From Paguma larvata (Eukaryota > Chordata > Mammalia > Carnivora > Viverridae), in NCBI GenBank assembly GCA_030068075.1, contig CM057844.1, forward strand, positions 18,212,001-18,276,000: a stretch of 64,000 nucleotides of DNA, in the 5' to 3' direction. Below the pieces are notes generated by a model that was given only the letters and a program-made list of their open reading frames with translations, was not told the origin of the DNA and did not search any database. Positions within the stretch are counted from its first letter, which is position 1. Each line of letters opens with the position of its first letter. Below are positions 43,985 through 53,294 of the stretch, piece by piece. The position numbers and the translations under genes are program-made.

Positions 43985-44190
43985 AATAGCCGGGTGCTAT
44001 TCCAAATACCGTAACAAATCTGAATTCATATGAGTATCCTAAATTAGATACAATTGTTACTTGTGTTTTATAGATGAGGAAACTGAGGCACAGTTAGGTC
44101 AAGTAACATGCTCAAGGACACGTGCTAATAAATGGTAGAAGCAAGATTCACATCCAGGCAGGGGAGCTCCCAGGTCTTGGCTCTTAACAA
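43985..44190 (+). mobile_element. MIR SINE
   Basis: TTTTATAGATGAGGAAACTG, AGGCACAGTTAGGTCAAGTA, then GCAAGATTCACATCCAGGCA; a fairly well-preserved MIR. Confidence 0.88.
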
Positions 44191-45110
44191 CCACTACGTG
44201 CTACAGTGGAATGTTTAGAAGTAAAAGTCATGATGAATCCAAAGTTTTTCAAGCCTGAGTGACTTAGCAAATGTTAATGCCATTGATGAATTACATATAG
44301 CAAATAGAAGTATTATTAGCCTGTGGGAAAGAGGATACTCTTGGTTTTTATACATTTTTTTTAAGGTGACAAGGATGCATCTGACTAGAATGGTCCCATG
44401 GGAAATTATGACAGGACAAACTTGGGAAAGATATGGTTGCCAGTTTTTTTTTCTTTCAGCCCTTGAAAATGTTGGGCCAATTCCTTCTGGCCCCCATGAT
44501 TTCAGATGCGAAATCTGCTCTTATTTGAATTGGTGTTTGCCTATAATTAAGGCATGCATCATTTCTCTCTGGTTGATCTTAAGTTTTTTTTGTTAGTTTC
44601 CAGAAGTTTAATTATGCTGAGTTTTGATGAGCATTTCTTTATATAAGTTCAAGTTCACATAAACCTTAAACCCGTAGATCTCATCTTTTACTAAATGGAA
44701 GTTTTCAGCCATCATTTCTTTGAATATTTGTTTAGCCCCACAGACTTGTTCATCTCCTTCTGGGATTTGGATGATAGCAATGTCAATATCTTTTATTACT
44801 GTTTCAAAAATTCCTTTTCTTCCCCCATCTCTTTCCTCTATGTTTGTCAGATTGAGTACATTTGATTGACCTGTTCTCAATTCAGTGATTCCTTCTTTTG
44901 TCATCTCCACTCTATCACTGAACCCATCCAATGAGGGTTTTGTGCTTGTTTATTTGTTTTGGTGATTGTACTTTCAGTTCTATAATTTCCACTTGGTTCT
45001 TTTTTGTAACTTCTATTTCTTTGATGAGGTTTATAGTTTTTCATATGATTCAAGGGATTTCATAATTACTGGTTGAAACCATTTTAAAATGCCTTAAAAT
45101 CTCTACCAGA

Positions 45111-45334
45111 TAGGCATCCCTGGGTGGCTCAGTCAGTTAAGCATCTGACTTCAGCTCAAGTCATGATCTCACAGTCTATGGGTTTGAGCCCTGTGTCCCG
45201 GCTCTGTGCTGACAGCTGAGCCTGGAGCCTGCTTCAGATTCTGTGTCTCCCTCTCTCTCTCTCTACCCCTCTCCCTCTTCTCATGCTCTGTCTCTGTCTC
45301 TCCAAAATAATAAATAAAAATGTTTAAAAAAATA
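45111..45334 (+). mobile_element. Carnivore tRNA-Lys SINE in the old L1
   Basis: Full length. Flanks AAAATCTCTACCAGATA and AAAATCTTTGCCAGATA are a diverged target duplication. Confidence 0.95.
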
Positions 45335-45500
45335 AAATCTTTGCCAGATAGTTTCAACATCTGATTCATCTCACTCTTGGTGTCAGTTGACTATCTTTTC
45401 TCACTCGTATTGTGATTTTCCTGGTTCTTGGTAACAAAAGTGATTTTTTTTTTACTGTATTCTGAACTTTTGCATATTATGTTAGGAGACTCTTAATCTT

Positions 45501-45719
45501 TTTTTAAAAATTATTTTAATGTTTATCTATTTTTGAAGGAGAGGGAGACAGAGGTGAGTGGGGGAGGGGCAGAGAGAGAGGGAGACGGACTCCAAAGCAG
45601 GCTCCAGGCTCCAAGGTGTCAGCACAGAGTTGGACACGAGGCTTGAACTCACAAACAATGAGGTCAGGACCTGAGGTGAAGTTGGACACATAATCGACTG
45701 AGCCACCCAAGCACCCCAA
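45501..45719 (-). mobile_element. Carnivore tRNA-Lys SINE in the old L1
   Basis: Antisense, ending GAGCCACCCAAGCACCCC. Perfect 15-bp target duplication GAGACTCTTAATCTT at 45486-45500 and 45720-45734. Confidence 0.96.
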
Positions 45720-45766
45720 GAGACTCTTAATCTTATATAAATCTTCTATTTTAATAGGCACCCACC

Positions 45767-45770
<4 letters not shown>

Positions 45771-45798
<28 letters not shown>
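45771..45798. repeat. (TG)n microsatellite
   Basis: About 14 TG units. Confidence 0.93.
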
Positions 45799-45814
45799 TT
45801 GATAATACTCTTTT

Positions 45815-45908
45815 TATTTTTATTTATTTATTTTTTAATTTTATAATAGTTTATTTTCAAATTGGTTTACATATAACACCCAGTGTTCATCCCAACATGA
45901 GGGGGTGA
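45815..45908 (-). mobile_element. Carnivore L1 3' terminus, very short
   Basis: Reverse complement GGGATGAACACTGGGTGTTA, then ACCAATTTGAAAATAAACTA, closely matches the L1 end at 3340-3395. Confidence 0.85.
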
Positions 45909-46218
45909 TGGGCTGTTTTTCTTTTTAAGGTTTACTTTTGTAGTCTATAGTTTCAATGACAATTTTCTGAGCCCTTGCAATCCTGTTCTGGTCTACTATG
46001 TTCTGACTTTGTTTAAGCTCCCACTGGATCCCTGCAGGTGATGCCCACATGGGTATCCTTGGGCAGATGTAGGGGGATACCCTACCTCTGTCATTGCCTG
46101 GAGGGCTGAGACGTTGGGCCTGCAGGCACTACTAGTGCAGGCAAATGTATCTATATCATTCATTTTTCATTCTAGCATTGTTATGATTTTATCTTTTTAC
46201 TTTGAAAACAACTTTTGG

Positions 46219-46546
46219 GGACACCTGGGTGGCTCAGTCAGTTAAGTGTCCAACGTCGGCTCAAGTCGTGATCTTGTGGTTCTTAAGTTCCAAGCCCCTT
46301 GTTAGCCTCTGTGCTGACAGCTCAGAGCCTGCTTCAGATTCTGTGTCTCCCTCTCTCTCTCTCTCTGTTCCTCCCCAGCTCACACACTTTCTCTCTCAGG
46401 GGCAGAGAGAAAGAGAGAATCCAAAGCAGGCTCCACATTGCCAGAGCAGAGCCCCATGCAGGGCTCAGACCCACAAACCGTGCAATCGTGACCTGAGCTG
46501 AAATCAAGAGTCAGAAGCTTAACCAACTGAGCAACTCAGGCATCCC
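46219..46546. mobile_element. Inverted (tail-to-tail) carnivore SINE pair without A tails
   Basis: 46219-46398 is a sense copy from head to CT-rich middle; 46399-46546 is an antisense copy from CT-rich middle to head. Neither has an A-rich tail at the junction. TTACTTTGAAA flanks the pair at 46197-46207 and 46547-46557. Confidence 0.9.
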
Positions 46547-46686
46547 TTACTTTGAAATTTTTAATCCACGTAAAATTCATTCTGATATCAAGAATGAGGT
46601 GAAGAATTTATCCTTTTTTTTTAACTCTCCTCCCTCTGCCCCCCCCCCCCAGTTGGGGAGCCAATTATTCTAAAACCATTTGCTAA

Positions 46687-46867
46687 GGGGCACCTAGGTG
46701 GCTCAATCAGTTAAGCATCAAACTTCAACTCAGGTCATGATCTCGAGGTTCATGAGAATGAGCCCCACATCGGCTCCATTAGGTCAGTGCAGAGCCTGCT
46801 TGGGATTCACTCTCTGCCCCTCCCCCACCTGCACTTTTTCTCAAAATAATAATCTAAAAAAAAAATT
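46687..46867 (+). mobile_element. Carnivore tRNA-Lys SINE with perfect target duplication
   Basis: AAAACCATTTGCTAA occurs at 46672-46686 and 46868-46882. The 3' part of the body is shortened. Confidence 0.96.
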
Positions 46868-47152
46868 AAAACCATTTGCTAAAAACTCCACCTTCACTTG
46901 CAAATCTTTAATGTTACCTTCATCAAATAATTTACATGTGCATTTAAGGCTATGGGCTGAACTCTTTTTCTTTGATTTGTTTACTTTGGTTTTGTTGCTG
47001 CTTTGGTTACTGTAAGTTAAAAACATTTTCAAATTTGACAAGGCTAGTCCCTTCTTTTTAATTTGCTGGCCATTCACATCTGTTCTTTCTTTCTTTCTTT
47101 TTTTTTTTTTAAAGGGTTTGCAACACAGCAGCAGAGTAAAGAGGCAAAGGAT

Positions 47153-47326
47153 GGGGCCTGGGTAACTCAGTTGGTTAAGCGACCAGCTCTTGATTTCTAT
47201 TCAGGTCATGATCTCATGGTTCATGGGATCAAGCCCTGAGTTGGGCTCTGCTCTCAGTGTGGAGCCTGCTTGGGAGAGTCTCTAACTCTCTCAATAAATA
47301 AACATTTTTTTTTTAAACTTAAAAAA
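47153..47326 (+). mobile_element. Carnivore tRNA-Lys SINE, shortened
   Basis: Head GGGGCCTGGGTAACTCAGTT; most of the CT-rich middle is missing before CTCTCAATAAATAAACATT. Flanks AGAGGCAAAGGA and AGAGGCGAAGGG are a target duplication. Confidence 0.9.
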
Positions 47327-47329
47327 TAA

Positions 47330-49160
47330 ATAGAGGCGAAGGGAAGATGTGGGTTGACCTGATGGAAGCTTCCTGCAGTATTCCAGGAGAGAGATGGGGC
47401 ATACAGAAGGTAGAATAGATTCTCTCTCCCATTATATTCCAAATTTCAGTCATTTCCTGGTATGCCACCTTTATAATTTTTGACATATCTATGTATTGTC
47501 CTCAGTATTAACTTTTTCACTAATTCACTTTAAAATTTTAAACATATTAGGCTTATCCTACATGCTCTCTGTAAAAGCACAGATTAGATACAGTAGTAAT
47601 ATATTTTTCTAACACATTAAACAAAATAGATAACCATGACAATGATCATTGTTTGTCTGTGTCGCACCTACGGTTATTTTGTATACTGCCAGCAGCTTCA
47701 GAAACAAGTGGTTTGAGCAAACCATCCTCATCTGTTCTCCAGATGAAAATTCTCTCTCAGAGAGAGAGAGGAGGAGGAGCTACCTGGGCTGGCTGATGAT
47801 CCCCGTATTGTCTTGTGCTAATTACTGGAATTAAGATCTAAGGTGTGTATTCTTACATAGGTCATGCAAAGAAATGACTAGTGACATGAATAACAGTCAT
47901 ACACATGTAAGACCCTGGTAGCAATTTCTCTTCTTTGGAGTTCTGATGTGCCTGCAAGCAAATCCACCCTCTCAGAGACCTCTGAAAAGGGCCACGGATG
48001 ATATCATAGGCCAGCGAGAATGTTCACGGGATAAGACGTTGGTGAAGTGATCTGTAGGGCAGAGACAGACAATAATGCCAAAGGCCAGAGCTTTAATACC
48101 CTTATCTCTTAGTCTTTATTAAAGGTAAACAGAGATAAATGGAAAATGCCATCCTTACATCGTGAAGATCAAATTAGAGGGCGAGATTGCAGGGAATCAA
48201 ATATCTTGTACTGACCTGTCACAAGTAGTTACTTAGATACAAGCAAACACACACCACACTCTTTTTTTCTTTTCTTTTCTTTCTTTCTTTTTTTTTTTTC
48301 CTTTTCTTTTCACCCTAAGGTGATTCTGGCTTCTGGATTTCTAAATTTTCTGGTTTCAGAGTTTACCTCTTACTGAGCACCCTCAGCACTGACAATAATA
48401 AAGGTTACCAAATTACCAATACTAAAATCTAGGTGCCAAACAGAAGCTGCTGCTTCCCAGCATGGAGATTCAAATAGCTTCCCTCTTCTGTCTTTTAAAA
48501 ACAGTATAAAATAATCCAGTTTCCTTCTGTTGGTGGCCATGGAAACTAATCTCCAATATTCACTTCAGTGACTGAGTAATACTAAAAACGACAGCATTCT
48601 TCAACTGCATCTATTAATTTGCTCCACACTAAAAAACAATAAAACTACCGACCCTTAAAAGTCAACCTACGCATTTTCAGTGGTAAGTCCCACTGGTTTC
48701 ATGATTATTTTGGGGGGTGAGGGGGAGGGCCTGCACTGGAGAAGCTCCTGGGGAGAGATTCACATGATTGCTTGTCAGGGGAAAACGTGGAGTCTTGTTT
48801 CCTCAAGTACCTCTCAAAGACCTGCTGGTTTCCTACCTCCTACCATTTAGGTCTCCTTCCAAGGTGCTTCTGCACTTCAGTGTGGAACACTGTTTCTAAC
48901 TTCTCATCTTCCCAGCACTGGAAGCCTTAGGATATAATCTCTGACCTTTCAAAATCTCCACTCTTCCTCCCAGAGTCCCCAAGAGACTTGAGTGAGAGGG
49001 CTCACTCACTCTTCATGCTCACCCATCCATTTGCAAACTCCGCTTTCTGGCAAGCTTAAGGAGCCTCAGGCCAATGAAATTTCACCCCGAGTTTCTCAAA
49101 ATCTAACTGCACAGTGTTGCCAGCCTCATCTTGTTGTCCCCCCAAAACAAACGATAGAAC
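47330..49160. other. Intergenic sequence, unassigned
   Basis: Pyrimidine-rich run at 48261-48312. No gene or SINE recognised. Confidence 0.5.
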
Positions 49161-49194
49161 TCTTTCTGCCAATGTAATTTATTTGAAGGGCTGT

Positions 49195-49620
49195 CGAGGC
49201 AGGGATTAGTACGAGGCCTCCACTTACAGCTTTCAAGAGCTCGGAGCCAGATGATGTCATTCTACCACCTGAGTCGCAATCGGGGTGTGGGGAGAGGGGG
49301 TTCAGGACACAGCGGTGGAGCAGAGCATCTGCCGGCGCAAGCCGGCACCGGCTATTTAAAGCCACTCCCTGGCGTAGCCTGGACACCACAGGGGTGAGAG
49401 GCCAACTGTTCATAGGGTGACAGAGGGTGCGGGCAGAAGGCAAAAATGACAGGGAGGAGTCCACTGGGCAAAGGATTCCTTGTGCTCTTCCGCCACAAAC
49501 TGCCAAGGCCGCGCGTCCCGTCAGCTTGTCACAGCATAACCGAACTCTCGCGTCCTTCGTTCTTCGGTAGGTGGCGCACATTTGTTTTCCACGCTGGCAA
49601 TCTGGTGGAGACCAAGAGCC
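49195..49620. promoter_or_regulatory. CpG-rich patch with TATA-like box (candidate regulatory element)
   Basis: Over twenty CpGs in about 400 bp, with almost none in the flanks. Includes GCCGGCGCAAGCCGGC, CTATTTAAAG at 49352-49361, a CGCGCG stretch near 49512 and GGTAGGTGGCGC at 49566-49577 (resembles a CTCF core). A 187-codon minus-strand open frame crosses it but shows no known domain. Between CHGB and SHLD1; function unknown. Confidence 0.5.
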
Positions 49621-49924
49621 CCCTTCTCTCTCTCTTTTTAATTTGCAAACCTTAGCTCTTATTTTAGACAATCCAAATGTTCCTTCCACACCCGGTCAGA
49701 ATTATAAAACAGGGAATTCTGGCTTTGGAGAGGCAAGGGTATGAGGAAGATGTGATGCACTTTTTGGAAGCGTATTTAAATCTTTATGTTATTTTGGGAA
49801 ATACATTCTCAGTCACATGGTCTCAGTTTTACAACTTGGTATAATTCTTATTTATATTTGATTTGGCACAGAGCTTTAAATCCTTTAAAAAACTCATCTA
49901 ACGTAGAAAGCCTGTTCCCTCAGG

Positions 49925-50160
49925 TTGGGTTCTCCCAGAAGTAGACTCTGAGTCAAGGATTCAGGTACAAGAGATGTATTAAGGAAAGGCTTCCGGGAGA
50001 CACCAGCAGATGAATGGGAAGAGGACAGGGAAACAGCAGGTGCTGAGCAAGGGAGTGATTTCCTATTAAGTCCCAGTCTTGGCCTGATCAGAGGGGAGCT
50101 CTGGAGAGTAAATTATGCTTCAGAGCATGTCCTGCCTTCCTTGGGACAAGGAAGCTGTGC
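49925..50160 (+). repeat. Ancient interspersed repeat, copy B
   Basis: TTCTCCCAGAAGTAGACTCT, AGATGTATTAAGGAAAGG and GGGAGACACCAGCAG parallel the copy at 8690-8900. Confidence 0.5.
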
Positions 50161-50187
50161 TTCTGGGCTCCACAATCAGTCACTGGT

Positions 50188-50414
50188 CTTTTTTTTTTTT
50201 TTTTAATTTTTTTAATGTTTGTTTATTTTTGACAGAGAGAGACAGAGTGCGAGTGGGGGAGGGGTAGAGAGAGAGGGAGACACAGAACCTGAAGCAGGCT
50301 CCAGGCTTTGAGCTGTCAGCACAGAGCCCGACGTGGGGCAGGAACTCACCAACCATGGGATCAAGACCTGAACCGAAGTCTGACACTTAACCGACTGAGC
50401 CACCCAGGCACCCC
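50188..50414 (-). mobile_element. Carnivore tRNA-Lys SINE
   Basis: Antisense, full length, ending GAGCCACCCAGGCACCCC. Sits about 180 bp past the SHLD1 stop codon, so it may lie in the 3' UTR. Confidence 0.95.
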
Positions 50415-50595
50415 ATTCAGTCAAAGGGAGTGGTAGGGTGGGGTGGGAGGTGGTGTGGACACAGGGACCAGACACACAGAGGGGGCTGGACACACAGAGC
50501 CGGCAAGAGAGGCGGAGGGGAAGTGGGTGGGGCATGAACAGTGTTGGCTACTGGACAAACCCTCCACGCTGCCTGCTCTTACCACCAGGCTCTAC

Positions 50596-51038
50596 TTAGA
50601 GGTCTTTCATCACATTCTGCAGCAAGAGGAAATGAATGATGTCTTTTGAAAGTCCCGGGGTTGGCTTTTCATCATCCAGAGACACACCTCCTTCTCCCGG
50701 TGGGTAGAAGTGGACGTCCCTGGAATGCCTCCGTAAGACTGAGCAGCCGTCCCTGTTGAAGATGACTCGGGCCATCTGGAAACTGCGGAGGGCATACTTT
50801 TGGGTCTCCTGGTCCTTCAGTTCGTTGATTTTCTGAGACAGGCACCGGCAGACCGATGCAGAGAGTGGATTTCCAGAGGCTGGCTGTGGATGGCCAAACA
50901 TTTCATAAAATCTATCCAGGGATTTCCGAAGCCCATCATCCTCTGCCTTGGTCTTCATCTGGCCCTTCACAGAAGGGTCCAGCCACAAGTTCTCAGAGGT
51001 CCAGGAATCATTTTGTTCAGAATTTAGGTTACTGGTAT
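50596..51038 (-). CDS. SHLD1: Shieldin complex subunit 1, last coding exon (partial gene)
   Basis: SHLD1 (C20orf196, RINN3) is a subunit of shieldin, which with SHLD2, SHLD3 and REV7 acts downstream of 53BP1-RIF1 to block end resection, favouring end joining and class-switch recombination. The minus strand has a TTTTGTCTTGCAG acceptor at 51039-51040, then an exon encoding about 147 residues to TAA. Near-identical stretches to human SHLD1 include DTSNLN, LRKSLDRFYEMFGHPQP, SASVCRCLSQKI, QKYALRSFQMARVIFNRDGC, DDEKPTPGLSKDI and the end QNVMKDL. This is the conserved C-terminal two-thirds of a roughly 205-residue protein. The first base of the Asp codon comes from the previous exon. The open frame continues upstream to 51207, but that is intron. 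The 5' exons were not found and should lie beyond 64000, since the human gene has very long introns. Confidence 0.95.
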
Positions 51039-51227
51039 CTGCAAGACAAAACACATTCCAATACTTGAACAACATATTCAAAAAGGCCAGAAGCAGATGA
51101 TGTCTCTTCAAGTCACCTGCTACTCCTGGGTGACTGGCAGTGGGCAGGATTAGCCGATTTTGGAATTGATCCCCGCCATCCTGGGGTTCTGCCACTTGTT
51201 GGCTCAAAACAAGAACATCTTATTTGC

Positions 51228-51477
51228 ACGTTTCAGGGGTTCTTAATCTGTGGTCGTTGTATAGAAGTTTAGGGTAGTTGTGAATTTGGGTGGGGAGAAA
51301 AATCGTATCTTTATTTTCACCTCTACCAGAAATGAAGCATTTCCTTCCCTAATAAATGTAGGCAGCAAACCCACTAGCAGCAGTACCTATGACTTTGTTG
51401 CCAATAGCTCACAGCTATTTTCATATCCCATTATAGTCTGCAGAAGATGTTTTAAAGTATCATTTATGCCATCACTG
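51228..51477 (+). mobile_element. Ancient DNA-transposon-like relic
   Basis: GGGGTTCTTAATCTGTGGTC, TATCTTTATTTTCACCTCTA, AATGTAGGCAGCAAACC and CTATTTTCATATCCCATTAT match an old mammalian DNA element. Its 3' end meets the MLT1 LTR. Confidence 0.55.
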
Positions 51478-51479
51478 TG

Positions 51480-51925
51480 CTATGGACTGAAGTGTGGCCC
51501 TCCAAAATTCACAGTTGAAGCCCTAGTCCCTAACATGACTGGACCTGGAGATGGAGCATTTAGGAGATAATTAAGGTTAAATGAGGTCATAAGGGTGGGA
51601 GCCTAATCTGATAGTATTATAAAATACTTATATATAAAGTATTATATATTTTATTATATAATAATTATTATTATAAAAAGAGGAAGAGATCTCTGTCTTA
51701 TTTTCTCTCTCTCTGTCTGTCCATGTGCAAGACTGCAGAAAGGCAATGAGAGGACACAATGAGAAGGTGGCCTTCTCTAAGCCAGGAAGGCCTTCCCAGA
51801 ACCCAAACATGCTGGCACCATGATCTAAGACCTCCGGTCTCTGGAACTCTGAGAAAATAAATTTCTGGTGTTTAGGCTACCTGGTCTATGGTACTTTGTT
51901 ATGGTGGCCCAAGTAGACTGAGACA
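51480..51925 (+). mobile_element. MLT1-type LTR (ERVL-MaLR)
   Basis: Well preserved: CTATGGACTGAAGTGTGGCC, TTAAATGAGGTCATAAGGGT, GAGGACACAATGAGAAGGTG, CTCTGAGAAAATAAATTTCT and GTAGACTGAGAC. An AT-rich expansion interrupts it at about 51616-51675. Sense, solo LTR. Confidence 0.92.
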
Positions 51926-51929
51926 TAGT

Positions 51930-52370
51930 CATTAGTCCTGGTACTAGATCTTATTATTTAAACATTAATTAAAAAAACATATTCGTTACAATATTGTACA
52001 TTTGTTCTTTAACTATTTTAATACCTACGTTTCAATATTTTTCCTTGGTCATCCTGTATACTTTTTGCACTTAAAAACATTGTTCTAAGAAAGAGTGGAA
52101 AGGCTTCACCAGATGCCGATAGGATCCATGGCACAGTAAAGACCCCAAATGTGGACAGTGCTGCGTGTTTACACAGTTCAGACATTTTCCTTCCCTGCTC
52201 CCTACAATAATCCTCTGGACTCTTTATCTCTCAATTAAAATCACCACCTTTCTGTTTTTTAAAGGAGTAACAAATAAACTAAGTGATTTAACAATAGACA
52301 ATAAGAAGCCAGAACTGGAGCCAAATGCTAGTCCTTGACCTAATTTTCTGTACCTCTTTGGGAACCCTAA
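51930..52370. other. SHLD1 intron, unassigned
   Basis: No repeat or gene recognised. Confidence 0.5.
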
Positions 52371-52371
52371 T

Positions 52372-52486
52372 TCTTTTTTTTCTTTAATGTTTATTTATTT
52401 ATTTTTGAGAGAGAGAGAGAGTGCACGCATGCATGCAAGCATGAGCGGGGGAGGGGTAGAGAGAGAGGGAGACAGAGAATCCTAAG
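52372..52486 (-). mobile_element. Carnivore SINE, truncated
   Basis: Antisense tail and CT-rich middle only (with GCACGCATGCATGCAAGCAT), ending at AGAATCCTAAGC. Confidence 0.88.
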
Positions 52487-52489
52487 CTG

Positions 52490-53048
52490 ACAATGTGTTC
52501 TAGAAAAGATTCCACACAAATAATTTACAGAATTTTTTATATACCAACCAGTTTTAATTTTAAATATTGTATACATCAAATCAAAATATATTTTCCTTTT
52601 TTGCTTTGATATAAGCTTTAATAAATTACTAGCTTTAATTCCACACATATGTCCCTCACCCCCACTGACTCAACTAGTACCTATGATAAAAATATTTGTA
52701 CTTACTAATGATAAAGAAAGTTGTGTGATGCAGTGAGTGGTTTTAGAAAAGGAGAAGGGATTTACGGTTTTGACACTAGTTTTGCTACCAGCTAGGCATC
52801 ATACCACCTTGCTGAGCTTCAGTGTTCTCATCTACAAAAGACTTAGTAAATGGTGTCTCTTCTAGAACTTCTATGGTAAGACAAGGAAGAGAGGAGTAGA
52901 TAATCCAAAGCACCCAAGAAGGACGTGGATGCATGGCATGAGACACATGCAGGCCCACACATGGACGAGCATTCACTAGTCTACCACACAAGTAGCCCAA
53001 CAACAAAGCACTCAGCCACCCTGAAGAATGGCTAATTCCAGGCTGATT
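52490..53048. other. SHLD1 intron, mostly unassigned
   Basis: A weak MIR trace at 52780-52850 (CTGAGCTTCAGTGTTCTCAT). Otherwise nothing recognised. Confidence 0.5.
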
Positions 53049-53060
53049 AAGAACAGTACA

Positions 53061-53279
53061 GGGGCACCTGGGTGGCTCAGTCGGTTGAGCATCCGACTTC
53101 AGCTCAGGTCATGATCTCACGGTCTGTGAGTTCCAGCCCTGCGTCGGGCTCTGTGGTGACAGCTCAGAGCCTGGAGCCTGGTTCAGATTCTGTGTCTCCC
53201 TCTCTCTCTATGCCCCTACCCCATCATGCTCTGTCTCTCTCTGTCTCAAAAATAAATAAACATTAAAAAAAAAAAAGAG
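53061..53279 (+). mobile_element. Carnivore tRNA-Lys SINE with target duplication
   Basis: Near-consensus, flanked by GAACAGTACA on both sides (53051-53060 and following 53281). Confidence 0.96.
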
Positions 53280-53294
53280 AGAGAACAGTACAAG

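Larger units (their letters stand above)
44430..46170 (-). mobile_element. Old L1 5'-region fragment, antisense, interrupted
   Basis: Plus-strand text such as ATTTGATTGACCTGTTCTCA, TTCAGTGATTCCTTCTTTTG, CTATAATTTCCACTTGGTTC, GATTTTCCTGGTTCTTGGTA and GAGACTCTTAATCTTATATA matches an old mammalian L1 upstream region in reverse. Two SINEs and a short carnivore L1 3' end are inserted. Confidence 0.65.

Noticed and set aside
51039..51207. Open frame extending the SHLD1 exon upstream to an ATG
   Set aside because: A clear polypyrimidine tract and CAG acceptor precede DTSNLN; the extension does not resemble the SHLD1 N-terminus.
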